Assembly: GCA_034336665.1 (NCBI GenBank)
Contig: CM067592.1
Location: 39,731,735-39,795,734, forward strand
DNA: 64,000 bases
DNA from: Luscinia megarhynchos
Taxonomy: Eukaryota > Chordata > Aves > Passeriformes > Turdidae
Direction: 5' to 3'
The notes under the pieces were generated by a model. The model was not told where the DNA came from. It worked only from the letters and a program-made list of their open reading frames with translations, and searched no databases. Every line of letters starts with the position of its first letter. The stretch's first letter is position 1. Positions 46,801 through 61,164 of this stretch are shown here, in pieces. The position numbers and the translations under genes are program-made.

Positions 46801-48040
46801 TAAATCCTCTCACCTTGATTGATTAGACTTTGAAGAAAGGAGCTGTGCAGGGAACAGCACCCTGCTCTGAAAGTACAGTGACCATACATCAGAGCTTTCC
46901 CAGGGCAGTTGCTGATGTACCAGGATCAGGCAAATGTGACAGCTGGATGCACACATTTTCTTAGTGTACACGAGAGAGAGGAGTTAGTGAACCTGCCATA
47001 GAGTGCAATATTGAGGGACAACCATTGTCTTTTTTTTCTGTGATTGTGCATTATCTAGCATAACGTGGTCTTGTTCATAAAAAAACTATCTTAGGTGAAA
47101 ACCCACATTACAAAGTAGAAGTAATCATTATGATAGTTCCGTAATGGAGTTTCCCAATTCCATTATGGAGGTGAAAACATATGCTTCTGACCAATAGATT
47201 TGTTATAAAAACAGATATAGGACAGGCCTTCAGGTAATTTAATAAATTTTGTTGGAAAATTAGAAACTTAGGTTATTAATAAAAGGTCCTGCATGGTGCT
47301 AGTATTTTCTTACTTCAGACTTGAAAAGTCCTTTTGAAGTCTTACACATGTTCAATAGATGCTCAAATAGATGAGTGGCCTACCTATTTTATAATTTTTT
47401 AAAAATGTTATGTGGAAATTTACTTCATTCAGTTCAAGATGATTCAAAGAAGTGTGCCTTCATACACATACCTCATACAAAGGAGCATACCTTCATGTTT
47501 GATTCAAGGAGGAATCACGTGATCTCTTTTAATCCAAATCAGAGCATGAATCACAATGCTTTCCATCCACAAAGGATAACCATTTCGTATATCTGGAGAT
47601 TTATTCTTCACAGATGCAGAAGTGTGGATTAAGGAAACCCCATGATAAGAAGACTTAGTACTTCAATGATAATTGAACAAACTGCAAATATGAAAATGAG
47701 ATTAAGAACCTCCTCAGAAAAGGGAAAAACTCCTACTAACAACAGTATAAACAGAATATATTTTCTGCTGTGTTATTTTCAACTGCATCTAATGCTGATT
47801 TCCTTTAATTTAATAATGATATTAATTTAATTAACTCTGAAAATATTCTTGGATTCAGCTGTTACTTCATTAATTTCAAGATGTGTTTTACTACAGAGTG
47901 ACAAATAATGTTTGAGGGTTTTTCTGATGAAAGACGTACTCTATTGATGTGTATGTATTGAATTTGGGTACTTTTCAGTATCACAAATTATTCCCTTTAT
48001 AAGACATTTACTGTCCTTACATTTTTATAGGGTAAAAAGT
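43850..48040. other. intergenic DNA
   Basis: Mostly AT-rich and featureless. At 44,880-45,210 there is a GC-richer stretch with a doubled CTGAACAATTC and an AATAAA, which may be an old LTR piece. No exon was recognised. Confidence 0.55.
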
Positions 48041-48044
48041 TTTT

Positions 48045-49880
48045 TTTATAGAATCATTAAGGCTGGAAAAGACCTCCAAGATATCCTTTGAGTTCAACCT
48101 TTGACCAAACACCTTGTCAACTAAACCATAGGACTAAGTGCCACATCCAGCCATTCCTTGAACAGCTGGGCCCAATCCCCTGCTTGTCCTGTAAGTGCTG
48201 CCCAGGGTCACTCAAGATAACCTATTACACAAATCCCCCCAGCACTGAGGTCAGACTGCCAGACCTGTATTCCCTGGATCCTCCTTCTGAACCTTCCATA
48301 GAAGGACATCACACTGGCCACCCTCCAGCTGTCTGGGGCCTCCCTGCTTAACCAGGACTGATGGTAAATGATGGTGAGTGGCTTGGTGAGCTCTTCCCTC
48401 CTTCCTTCCCTCAGGACTCTTGGGTGAATCCCATCCAGTCCCACACACTTGTGATTGTCCAAATGGCACAGCAGGTCATTAACTACTTCCTCCTGGACTG
48501 CATGGGGTCTGTTCTGCCCCCCATCCTGCCCAACAGCTCAGGGGCTGGCTGCCCTGAGGACAGCTGGGCTTTCTGTTAATAACTGAGGCAAAGATGAAAT
48601 CAAGCAACCCAGCCGTTTTTCCTTTTTTATTGGCAATTTTTCCCGTTTCCCCCTCTTCATCCAATAAATGGTTGAGATTTTCCCTGGCCATCCTTTTGTT
48701 GTTAATATATTTATAAAGGCACTTTTTATTGTCTTTCACAGCACTGGTCAGATTGAATTCTAACTGAGCTTTTGCTTTATTAATATTCTCTCTGTATGAC
48801 CTATTGACATTGCACTTTTCTTGAGTTCCCTGGCCCTTCTTCCAAAGGTGGTAAACTTTCCTTTTTATGTGAGTTCCAGCAAAAACTCTCTGTTCAGTCA
48901 GGCCATGATTCAGCAAAACAGGGACAGCTTGCTCCTGCACCTTTAAGATTTCCTTCTCAATTGTGTCCAGCCTTCCTGGACCCCTCTGGAACTTGATGAT
49001 CTTGAAGGTCTCTTCCAACCTAGTCATTCTGTGAATTCTGTGAATTAAGGGCTGTTTCTCAAGTGACTCTCTGAACCAGAGTTCTGAACAGGCCAAAGTC
49101 TGCCCTCTGGAAGCCCAAGGTAGAGGTTCTGTTGATCCTCTTCCTTATTTCACCAAGAGCAGAGAAGCTCTATCATTCCACCAGCAGTGTGCCCAGGGTG
49201 GCCTCTGACCAGCACATGTCCCCCAGCCCTTCTCTGAGAGCAGCAGCTCTGGCAGGCCATGCCCTGGCAGGCTCCCCTACCAGCTGTGTCTGAAGGCACC
49301 TTCCACACACCCCAGGAACCTCCCAGACTGTCTCCTCTCCACTGCTGAGTGTCCAGCAGGCATTGGGCAAGTTACAGCCTCCCAAGAACGAGGGCCAGTG
49401 ATCATGGAACATCCATGGATAGACTATTTCACTCCATCCTGGTTGGGTGGTGTGTGCCAGACTCCCAGCAGGGTCTGTGCCTTGCTGGCCATCCCTCTGA
49501 CTGTCACCACAGGCTCTCAGCCTTATCCCCACTGCCCCTGAGCTCTGTGCAGCCAAAACCCTCCCCAGTGCACAGAGCCCCCCACCGCCTCTCCTTCCTC
49601 CCCTGTCCCTTCTGAAGAGCTTGTAGCCACCCCTGCAGCATCCAGCCACCCCACCACACTTCCACAGTGATAACTCCGTCTCAGCTTCCTGCTGCTCCCG
49701 TTGTTTGCTCCCCATGCAGGGTGCACTGGTGCAGATGCACTTCAGCTGGGCTGTCCATGTCACCAACAACACTGGTGTGCCATCCCAGGCTCGTGTCTAG
49801 TGAGAATTGTCTTATTCCTTTCCCCTTCAAGTCTAGTTTAAAGTCCACTCAATCACCCTGCTAACTCAGCAACACCAGAG
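48045..49880 (-). mobile_element. CR1 LINE, long composite copy (endonuclease + RT start, joined to a 3' tail)
   Basis: The longest CR1 here, on the minus strand. From its 5' side: endonuclease-domain remnants (about 49,880-49,170), the linker (49,090-48,480; LKVQEQAVPVLL, YINNKRMARENLNHLLDEEG) and the RT start (VGLDGIHPRVLRE, TIIYHQSWLSREAPDSWRVA; near 48,460-48,300). The rest of RT is missing: near 48,235 the text jumps to the CR1 3' terminal region ending in GAAT(C/T)ATT near 48,050. That implies a large internal deletion or two overlapping insertions. Many stops; inactive. Confidence 0.9.
48990..49046 (+). mobile_element. tiny nested CR1 3' tail
   Basis: AACTTGATGATCTTGAAGGT, CTCTTCCAACCTAGTCATTC and two TGTGAATT units form the last 55 bp or so of a plus-strand CR1. 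It interrupts the linker region of the surrounding minus-strand CR1, and the host text resumes on both sides. Confidence 0.8.
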
Positions 49881-51135
49881 ATGCAGAAGAGTTTTGCAAC
49901 ACTAATCCTACTGTGTGCTATGCTCCCATGAAATATTTGTCCTTTGAGGATTATTACTGAAATATTAATTTTTTCGCCACTTCTGCTCCTTCCCTGGCTT
50001 TCATTTCAAGTGGTTCATCTGGAAATTAGTCATTTCTGCTGGGATGTTGACATTTTTACAGTGAAATAAGCTTGCTCTGACAAAAAAAATATTGTCTGTT
50101 GCCCTTTTGGGTGTCTGTCAAAGGGTCACAGCAGAATCTCAATGTATTCTTTGCAGTTCAGATAGCCTGTCTTAATCTTCCTCAGAAGGCAGGCATCTAA
50201 GAAAGGAGTAGAAGAAGATAATTCTCAATTTTTCATCAGCTCCTAGACTGGAGACAGTACTATTTCTTATTTATGGTTATCTTTCTCTTGATAGCTGCAT
50301 TTCAAAGAATTGAAATTTGTTGGGGAGGAGGAAGAATTTTAAACACCGTTTTCAGACAGGGAAAGAAGTAATGGAAATTACATGCTTACTCGAAGCCATT
50401 TTTCCTCAGGTTGATGTGGCAGCACTGCAAAGTCAAAGGAGAAACACCCATTGCAAGGACACATCATTGCACTCACAGTGCACCGTGGCAAGGTAACGAA
50501 TGATTTCATCTCTCTGTTCAAAATTATTTTCCTTATGGTGTGTAAAATAATACATTAGCAGTCCATTTGCAGAGCTCTAACCTAGGCAGCATCAATGAGG
50601 GTGTCTATACAGCCTTCCTCTGCTGAACAGCAGTGCATTCGAGCAGCCTGAGTGAGGGAGAAAAAGACACCATGCTCCTGACTCTGACATCCCTGAGCTA
50701 TATTGCAGCCCTAGGTACAACTCCTAGTCCTAGATTTCCAAAAGGGCTCTCCAAACTTTGTCATTCATTGCACTTCAAGAGAATGATGACTGAGTAGCTG
50801 TATGTTTTAGTGGTTCTTTGGCTTTTAAAAATGGTCAGTCAAGTGAGCCGTTGTGAACATAAATAAATAACCAGCAGTTGGAAGTCTTATCGGTGTCTTT
50901 AAGCAGAATTCTCTGTATTTTAATTAGAATTCTCTGTATTTTTAAGCTCTGAGTCTTTAAGCAGAATTCACTGTCTGTCCCTTCTTTTGATCTCTGTTGC
51001 ACATGGAACCAGATGGTATCATTCTCACCTTTAACCTCTCTGTTGAAAGCATAAAGATGTTATCAGGTGTATTAAGCAGATGTTGCTCCATGTTTATGGA
51101 AAGCTTTTCTGTTTTATGACCTGTTTTCCAATTGT

Positions 51136-51177
51136 CTGAGAAGATGTGACACTGAGCTACAGATCACATCTTCTCAG
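51136..51177. repeat. 14-bp perfect inverted repeat
   Basis: CTGAGAAGATGTGA and TCACATCTTCTCAG pair perfectly around a 14-nt loop. Confidence 0.9.
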
Positions 51178-54100
51178 GCACTCAACCTGGAACTCTGTGC
51201 ATACTGAACTGAATGCTGCTCAAAACTGAGTAGGGGGCACATCCCCAAACCAGAGACCACCACAGACCCCCTAGGAGGCCCACACAGGCACAGTGACTCA
51301 TATTTCATAAAGTGGCCCATGCTAAACAATTATGCAATATGTAGGTGTAACTATGTACTAGATAGGTGGGTTTATGTAGATTTCAATGCATAAATTCTCC
51401 TGCTTTTTACCCCTTCCCTCTGTGGAAAATGTTCACCTTGTACTCTGCAAGGAATAAACAATATTTCCCTTCTAAGAATCTTTGTTTGTATTTAGGGAGT
51501 TTCCAAAATCAGCAACATTATAGGACATCCAGAAGAGATAACAGAAGAACTTAAGACTGTTTTCATCCATATAGTGGGAGATTTCCAGCACTAAGGTGAG
51601 GGTCCCAAGCAACACAACATGGATATTTCTTGAATTTCACTACTTTTCAGGGCTGTATAAGTGAGAGATGAATTTTCCAAGAGTGCAGTGTTGCAAGCAC
51701 TAAATTCAAGTCAGAAGAAAAGAAGCCATGATTTGTTCATTTGTTCATTTTGTGATTTTGTCTTTTGCCACACCTCCAATCACCCTACAGAGATATTTCT
51801 GAGAGTGCTGACTGGCAGTGTGTTCCTTTAAAAATACAGAGGTGACGTTGTCATCAGTTAGTCCATGTGCCAAAATGGAATATTATTTATAGCTGCAGTT
51901 CCAAATGCTCCTCACTTCCCAAGAGCTGGGGGTTTCTTCTTGTTTCACTAGAACATATGAGAAATATGGGAAACATCTATGATGTCTAAGGACATAGTGA
52001 AAGTGACTTGGGATGTTAGATGGAATATTAGATTGTACCCAAGGAGTTCCCTAGTAAATGAGATATACTTAAAGAGTTCATGGCAGATTGCATCATTTAT
52101 CTTATGCCCATAATAAGAGATGGTAGCTGATGAATTCCTTCATTATTTTACCCACTTTTTTTCTTTTTTCCTCCATAAGTGAAAGGTAAATTTTTATGGC
52201 ACTAAAAGAACTTGTTTCTGTTAGACTTTGCATAAGATGCTGACCAGTGTATGGGGACATGCCTATTTTATATCCTGCCTATTCGGAGGAATATGTAAGT
52301 CCAAAGATTCAATGAATTACCAGGGAATTATATGAGAAATCTGAATCCAGATGAGTGAAATCACAATGATGGATTAATCAAAACGCATGTTTTTTAATTA
52401 CTGGATAGAATGACACACCCCTCAGAAGTATCCTAGATAAACATCCACTCAGGCAACAAAACAAGGTTGTACTCCTCTCTGCATCTGCTTGGAACTATAT
52501 CAAAGAACATGCAAACAGCACTAGCAATTTGTGATCCTTCATTAAGGAGTTAGTTTCAAATCTAAGATGTAACAATAACCAGGCTTTTGATTTAGTGGCA
52601 TTATCACCACTTCTGAAATTTTGCTGTCAGGTGCCAAACATTCCATCTTTTACATCTCCAGGCAGAAACTGAGCACTTGGAAGAGTCTGCAAGGCATAGG
52701 CTGTGTTTGATCTTCTCTCCGGATCCCAGCAATGTCTATTTTTAATGTCTATCTAGATTTTTAATAATGGTATTCAAGAATACATTATCTTTTCCACTCA
52801 TCTCTGGTGCTGTTTTTAGATTACAAAAATATTTGCCAGGGCACTTCTACACATTTTTCCAGTACTTAATCTTAAGAGCTTTTTTTCTGTACTGTTGAAC
52901 TTTTAGTTGCTCTGCTTGCTTGATGCCTTGTACTGCTCAGAAAATGCAATGTCTGGTGCAGATGCTTTATTTTCCAGAGTGCTATCTGTGAATTCTGATC
53001 ACTTTTCCTTGGCTATCACTTTTCTTGGAACTGACAGGCATTTTGTTACGGAGCTGTTGCTTTAGTGTTCCACTTCTCTGAACATACCAAGTACTGAAGG
53101 TGCCCCTTCTCACATAAAACTACTTTGAACCTTCAAGTTGAGTACAAGAACACTGTATGACCAAATGGGACATGAAGTAGAGAGACTGGAGACACCTTCC
53201 ACACCTGCAATTACACTTCCTGGACAGGGCAGACATTGTATCAGTTTAAAGAACTCCTCTCTCTGTTCTAAGGCTGTAGCATAAGCAGGCCTTCAGTAAT
53301 TTTTAGATGGGTTTCATCCTAAAGCTTTCAAGTGATTTTATATCATCAGGATACAATGACTGCAGAGGTTATCAACAAATTCTAACTTTTTTTTTTTTCT
53401 GTAATTAGGTACTCAACACATGCTGATTTTATTAGGTGCTCTTGACCCTTGACTCTTTACTCTTGACTCTTTCTCATCTTTAAATGTTTGGCAGAGGAGA
53501 AGAAGAAAGCACAACAATATAATGGATGACAGCTATGCACCCTTCTGATGGATAGCTACTGAATTCCTAAATTAAACTAATTAGTCAAGATCTTTGTTTT
53601 CTCCCTGCTCTCATGTAAAACTAAATTTTTTCCTCCTTCTTCCAGCATTTCTTTCCTCTTCAGAATTAATTCATTTCCTACCACTGGCACTATGTAGCTA
53701 GGTGGGAAAAGACAAAAGACCAACTCAGTCTCTGACTTCAGGCTGTAATTCAACCCAGAACTGGATGCCCTTATATAGGAAGTAAAGAACTCTAGAACTC
53801 ACCTTGAGAGAGTGTTCTTGAACTCCATTTAAAAAAAAAAAACAACCATAAAGAGAAAAAAAAACAATCAGGAGATAAAACTCAAGGCATTTATACAGAT
53901 TTCCATGAGAAAGTGTAGAATACTCACAGACTGAGCTGAATGCTTGAACAAGTCAACACTATATTGTGATGCAAATTATATGCATGAGGATAATGAAGTT
54001 GTCCTTAATTCTTGATTAGAAAAAATTTCCATGAGGGTCTTCCAATGTTATCTTATTTAGTACCTTCCAGAAAAAAAGACAGAACTGCAGGTTTAAATTT

Positions 54101-57100
54101 CTTATCCAGATGGAAAACTTAGCAATGTTTCAGTTATTTGTAACTGTACAGAAACAGCAAATACACCTTTGTCCACTTTTTTCTCACTACAAATCCATTG
54201 AAATACTTGTCTTGCCACAAGACCTACTGTAGAAGGCAACTGAAGGCTTGAGTTCTGCCTCCATATTTAAGATTTGATTTAAAAGAGCTGGAAGGAATAC
54301 CACTGAGTCTGTCAGTAAAACTTGGCAGGTCCTCCAAACAAAGGTTGTGAAGGAAACTTAGTGTGGTTTTGCCTTGGCATACTCAATCTTAATTCAAGGA
54401 AACCTTAAGGATATCCCAGGTCTGTTTCTGTGCAGAGCACTAAATCTGGCAGTGTAACAATATCTAAGTCTAGTGAAAAATAGCTGTTGTTCATATTTGT
54501 GCCAGTCTTCCAGTGAGGGCTGGAAGAGGTTGTAAAGTGAGGAGAAACAGAGGATTACTTCCAAACTGCCAGGTGTGAGGAGTACTACATCAAATGTGTC
54601 AAGGTTTCAAGCATTCTGTCACCTTTGCACCACTCTGTTCAAAATTACATTAGTTCTGGGCCCTAACAAGAGTGAGTCATCACTACAAATGATATAAACC
54701 ACCTCAAATTTAAACTAGCAGGGGCATTGACCCTGTGTTAAAGCACTGGCACAATGGGAATTCTGGCTGTGCCTAAAGTTCTATGTCAGCCAGGGATAAA
54801 TGAAGAATCCTCTACCTACTGCAGCCCTTTCAGCAGTATACAGAAATGTTGGAAAGCTGGAATGTGTTGTCTTCTGGCTGTTGTTTTCTCTTGCTTTAAA
54901 CAGCCATGTCTTTTCAGTGCTCCAGGCAGCCTAAAGCTCACTGACAACCCTCCTTCAATTTGGTAAACTTTGTAAACATGTGTTTTGGCCCTATTGTAAG
55001 TGCATAAGTCTTAAGAACACTGCTAAGCTTAAGTTCAGTGTATACGTTTGAGAGTCTGGCCTACAAGAGCTATGGCATGTGGTCTTACTGACTACAGTAA
55101 TTATTTTGGGGGAAAAGGCTCTTTCTGCATACAGACAATTCATTGTAGTGAAGAAGGATTGATTTCACCTTTTAAAATAGCAGCACAGCAATTTAACAAG
55201 ACACAATTTTCAAATAGTCAAGTAGTTCCAGTAAAGGAAAAATAGCAAAAATTAGTTCTTGTAGTATTTTGCTCATAAAAAGCCTGTTTATCCCCAAATA
55301 GAGGAAAGACCAAAAAAAGGGATATTACACTGCCTCTGCAGTATTAACCTTTTAAAATCACTAGACCACGCCGTGGGCACTGGAATATCTTTGTTTTCAG
55401 ATCTTCTTCTATTGCTAAACTCCAAGTCTGTACAAGTAGACTTTTATTTACTTCAATTACAGGTACAGCATTAATAAATCAGTTTCTGCTCTCTCCTCAA
55501 GACATTGACTGTCACTGATCTACACAGCAGAGTACATATTTAATGCAAATGTCAGCAGCCTTTAAAAACTACTCTCTCTACATTGAAATAATGACCAGCT
55601 TGCCAGCAGTATTAGCACTTATGACTGTAAACACACAGAAATGCACATATATAATTAGAGGCTTTGGCTCACTTGCAATGGTGGAATGATTCTAACTCAT
55701 TATAAAGATCACTACGCTATCTTAGAGAGTAAGTCCAGAAGTTGGATGGATCATAACAGTTCGTGTCCCTTTTTGTCAATTACAGACCTTAATCACCAAC
55801 ACCTCAGGAATACAGTATATACAGTATCTACTGTTCTTCTAGCCTGAAACTGCTCATTAAGGAGTGTGCAATATTCTTGACTGTAATGGAATGTCATCAC
55901 ATTATGCCAGTCCTTAGACACCAGCACAGAAATATGCTCCAGCTGCCTTGCCTTCTGCTTTTATAGGCCATTTTACTGGCATGCACTTCACAATTCTGCT
56001 GTAGACTCAGTAATAACATTAGCAAGTACATCAGCATTGTGTGAGCTGAAACTCTGAGCTCTGGGCCACTTATAACTGATCACCATTTACCTCTGAACAG
56101 GCTGCAATTCGGCTTTCTCTTGTTGCAAAACTCTGTCACCCATTAGACTTGTGCTCTTCTATCCAGAGGTAACAGAGTTTTTCCAGGGATGTGACCAGCT
56201 CTCCCATTTTGGTGGCAGACCATCTTTCTTGAGGACGAGGATACAGGAACATCAGTGCCTTGTACTCAAGGGTGTTTCTTATTATGGTCTTGTTATCTTT
56301 AGAGATGTATAAACTCTCTTTTAAGAACCCTGCAACTCACAAGAGGAAACAGCTAGATGGGTCTTAAGTTGTGCACAATCCATTTCCTGGTAGAATCTCT
56401 TCAACTCTATGTGATTTCCTCTGCTCTTCATCCTATAGTTCATTTTCATGCATCTTTCTGAAGTCAGAGATCAAGTGCAATCTCATATTTAATGCATTCT
56501 GAGACTCAAAGAGATGTAAGTCCCATCAATGCTGTGTTCAGTCCTGCAGCTGGAGAGAAGACTGTTAACCTTCTTTATGGGCAAGCTATCAAGTTGAAGG
56601 AAAGGGCAGCAACAAAATGTTTGGATCAAGAGTGATTTCATTACACCCTTGTCTTCTTCTTCAAACTAGGTTTTTGAAATGAGCTTCAACCAGGCACATG
56701 GAGCAGGTAAACTCAGCTAATCTCTGTTGATCCTTCATACACAAAAGAAGCTTGGTTAAAACTATTGGATATGTATTGAGATTTTAAACAGTAGGGTTAA
56801 TTCTATCATGTCAAGTAACTATGATGCATTCAAAACAGATGGAAAATGGCTGAAAACAAGCCCTTTCCAGATCAAGAGAGTAAATATTTTTCTTTATCAC
56901 AGAAGTCAATGCAAGTGCACAAATGGATCATGTGTGTTTTCTAGAGGTAAAACAGCACTGAAATGAATAGAAGGATTTTGTTCAATGCGGACAGAGGGAA
57001 CTACAAACAACAGGCAGAATGGTGATACAATATCTGTTATAAAAACACCTTCATTATGCTTCATTTACACCACGTTCAACTTCCAAATGGAAACTCACCA

Positions 57101-58246
57101 AAACCCTCATAAATATAACAACTTAAACTTAGCTGTGTTCTTGGGTGCTACACGCTTACTTAGGGCTAAAATATTTATAATGTTTACAATGCACATTTTT
57201 ACAAAATTTACCAAATTTAAGGACTTCTATTTTTCTGCTCAAGAGATTTCTATCTGCAGCAAGGCTGCTTCTCAGTTGCTCATAGATTAGAACAATTCTG
57301 ATTGTGTATTAAGACAAACCAACTTTCCAGTTTGTTAATGTGGCAGACTATGTGGCAGCAGCTCATTTATTTGTCCTGTCAGACTTAGATGTAGCAGCCA
57401 AATTGTTGATTTTAGTCAAAAACCTCTTCAGAGGTCTCAGATGAATTCTATTAACAGTTGTCATATAGCAAAACTCTATTTTTCCAGCTGGAATATTAAA
57501 CCAGGCAAGTGAAAAAAAGCTGACGTTCTATTCCTAGGTCCACTGAAATGTTTTTACGGTGTTATCACATATTTGAATTTAAACTGGCCTGGATTTTTCT
57601 TCATTTTTAAAACAGAATACTTGTTTTCTCTTAATTATTAGTGTACGGATCTGTAATAGATGCTTTTATGTATCCAAATATATTATTACAATCAATTTAT
57701 ATTGCTATGTACAAAATTCCATAATTTAAAAGTATGGTCAGTCTTCAGGGACAGTCAGTTTTCAATTTTCCAAAGTTTTCAATACTTGGAACTTAAAATA
57801 TCATTAATAAATCTTGGTTTCCTATAGCCCCTTCTGATGAAATCAGAGTAGTTGGTGAAATAAGCAGGGATTGACCCAATGGTAATATCCACTGGTATTA
57901 GTAATTAAGGATATAATGATGATATAAAATACGAATCAGGGACACTGAATTTGGTGTAACAAGAAAGCAAAGAGAATTCAATGCTGTACGTTCAGTCTCA
58001 AGTTGCTCATTTGTTGAAAACAAGCAAGCCAAAGTCCTGTAGACAAGCTTGTATAGGAGGCTAATGGCTTTATTCATTTTTACTCACATATAGAAAATAA
58101 TACTATTGATATGAGCAGTTGGGCTTCCATTCACTAAATCAGATTTCCTGTTGAAATGAAGGGAAATCAGCATTCATCTCCTTCAGAGAATTCTCTTTCT
58201 TTGAAATCTGTCCAGTTGCAGGGAATGGGTGTGTGGGTATGCATGG

Positions 58247-58274
58247 GTGTGTATGTGTGTGTGTGTGTGTGTGT
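58247..58274. repeat. (GT)n microsatellite
   Basis: An almost pure GT run with one interrupting TA (GTGTGTATGTGTGT...), 28 bp. It causes the Cys/Val run of a false ORF. Confidence 0.9.
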
Positions 58275-60669
58275 TTGAGGACATTTACTTCTTCTAAAAT
58301 CCCTGAACAAAACTACAAATTAACAGAATCACCACTGCACACCAGGATGGACACCTGCCTGCAGTACAATAAACATCTCAATTCCTTATCAGCAAAGCCA
58401 GAGTCTCCATTTCTTTCTCTTAGCAGCCCCATAGGTTTGATGGATACACTGAGGAAGTGCATGCTTACCTGCAAGTAAAGCAGGAAGAGGTGAAGTATTG
58501 CATCTATTTCATTCTCTATGACATTAGCCCTCAGGTTTATTGCAAGGAAGAAAGACAGATGTCCTGAATCCACTGGGCATGATTTGTATCTTCTGTCTCT
58601 GGGCAAATGCAAAATAGCTTCCTTACAGACACACTTCCCTATTTTTCCTATTTAGCTGGGTTTTATTTTTTGGTTTTTTAGGTGCATGTTTTATATTGAG
58701 ATCTCTGCCTGAGAGAGAAATAGTCACAGGAGAAACACTCTTGCCTCAGAACTTGCATGCCACTCAGAGAGGAGAGGAGGGAAGAGCAATTCTTATTTAT
58801 GATATGTTTGTTGAGAGGCGTCCTGCAGTAATGGCTGCTCCTTTTCTGCTTCCCTGGCCTCTGACAACTTGGCTTCCAGAGGACTTGAACTGTTAGTGGC
58901 TGATGCTCATCCACGCTGTTCAGTAGCAGCAGCAGAGGTGACTCAGAGACACTTAATATATCTGTACTTGCTCCCAGAAGATAGGTATCTGCTAGGCAGA
59001 GCTGGGGCTGGCAAAGCCCCATGGCAGAGACACCCACTCCTCTGAGCTCAGACTTTGCACAATGAGCCAGACAGAGCTGAATGAGAAGCAGGCTGAAGTC
59101 CCACAGACAACTACCTACGATCACCAAGGAAGGGTTAATGTTGCAATGGAAAAGAAGATTCTTTTTGTCCTAGTGCCTCATGTCAAAATTGGTAATATTA
59201 AATATAGGAGTGACTCTGAAAACATCCCTGGGGAGTTGAATGACTTGAGAAAACTGTAAAAAACCCCAGTATTCCTACTTGAAACATCTCTACACTGACG
59301 TCTGAATCTGTGAGCTGGATAAATCCATCAGCACTTGATTAATCCAGAATCATTAACAAGAAAAGGAAGGTGCATTCTAAGACAGTAAATGTGCTTAGGC
59401 TGAACCCAGCATTGAGCTAGGACTCTGTTTCAGCACAAACTTGTTTACAAGGTGTGGAATAGACACATTTTGATATCCTTCTTAGACTCAGACTTTCCCA
59501 ACAGTGCCAATATATGCTTTTGACTGGAATGAAATATAGAAAGTCTCCATTCTCCATTAAACAAGGGTGGCATTTAGATTACTTGTCCTTAAGACAGGTT
59601 TCATGCCTTGCTGGTTAAGATCCCAACTCTACAACACGTTCACTCAGCTTCAGAAGAGCTTTTTTTTACTGGATAGCAAAGGACAGCAAAAATGAAGCAC
59701 ATGGCATTTTTTCCACCATTTCTGTCAAATACATGGAAATTTGAGCATTAGCTTTCAAATTGTGAACTAATAAACTCCTTATTTGTTAAAAACCATTTAT
59801 GTCAATATCATAGATTTTTATGATATCTCAAGAAAATTTGAGTTTGCAGGCTTAGAGTGCAATCTGCATGTGGTCTTCTGGGAATATAATTTCAAAACTT
59901 TTGCTACAGGGTTATTACTATATAAATTTTTTGCCAGAAGGAACAATTTAAATGGGTCACACATTCCTTCAGTTACTTGCTTGGGAGATTTTCCAGATTA
60001 TCCAGTAACAAGAGTAGTTAACAGGTAAACAACCAAGTACTTAATTTACTTAGTAAAATATATAATAGGCATTCAAGTGTTAAATAAAAACATTGCTCAG
60101 TAAAGAAATTAGTTCATCCTGCATGGCTTGAAATGACTAAAAAATCCTCTATGAGGTATTAGTAGAATGGGTACATTATTTTATTAACAATTCAAATAAA
60201 AAGTCATCCCCTTTAGGGAAGACTGAAGATGATTCAAGTCTGAGTGGCAGTCCCTGCCTCCAGGACCAGTAGTAGATGCCTGTCCTACTTGAGAATTCCA
60301 GTTCTACTGGAATCTAATAACAAAAGCTGTAAAAGGGAAAATCCGTGTTACAATAAATCTCTTTTAGGAACAGAGAAAGTAAAATGACTATGCAGTGAGA
60401 TGGGGTGAGAAACTTGAAAGTAATTGATTTGAATAAGGTAGAGGTTCTGAGGTGAGTGGCTGTTGTGGAATAGTGACCAATACAGGCCAGTGCTAAAGTC
60501 AAACCTGCCTCCACTTGTCACCAAAAGGTAAAAGTGGATTATCTAAACAGTGGATCTTGATGAGAAAATTCGGATTGATATTCACATACCATTGTAGAGA
60601 TAAGCAGAAGCCCATAGTGATTAAATTATTTCTCCTCTTCTGTGGTACCTCAAGCTGTGTTTGCTAATG

Positions 60670-60711
60670 TTTTTCTACACAGGCAAAACATTTATTTTCT
60701 ACACAGGCAAA
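60670..60711. repeat. short direct repeat
   Basis: TTTTCTACACAGGCAAA occurs twice about 25 bp apart, a small local duplication. Confidence 0.85.
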
Positions 60712-61164
60712 TCTGGCCAGTTCTAGTCACAGCTGCTGTGACAGAGGTTGATGAAGTGCTGAAAGAATTCCCTAGAAGTCCTGACAAAAGGAAGATTTGG
60801 CCTGACTCATCTCAAGGAGCTTTATATCATGAGGGAAAATAATGAAATTTCTCCTTCAATAGAAGAAAGGTTCCTCAGACTGAGGAACTGAGCTGGGGTG
60901 TCATGTGCTCTACCATATCACAGCTTTCACTAAACTGTGGTAGCAACTACAAGTGGAGGAATGTGCTTCATTCTGTCCAAAGATGATTGCCCAGCACCCA
61001 AGCAACTTCTTTGTTCCTGAAGGTAGGCCTCCCCAGACAACTTATTCCATGGAGGCTTTTCCCTGTCAAAATTTACTTATATTTTCTATCTTGTGGAATT
61101 TACTTTATTTGACAGACTTCCCTCTGCAACCAAACCAAAATATGGGCTATGGTTTTAGAAGTTC

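Larger units (their letters stand above)
49885..61160. other. long gene-poor intergenic stretch
   Basis: More than 11 kb with no recognised transposon or gene. Only small structures are visible: an exon-like open segment (50,410-50,492), a 14-bp stem (51,136-51,177), a GT repeat (58,247-58,274) and a short direct repeat (60,670-60,711). Confidence 0.6.

Noticed and set aside
48479..49772. Minus-strand ORFs of 205 and 199 codons
   Set aside because: They are fragments of CR1 LINE ORF2 (linker and endonuclease), not host genes.
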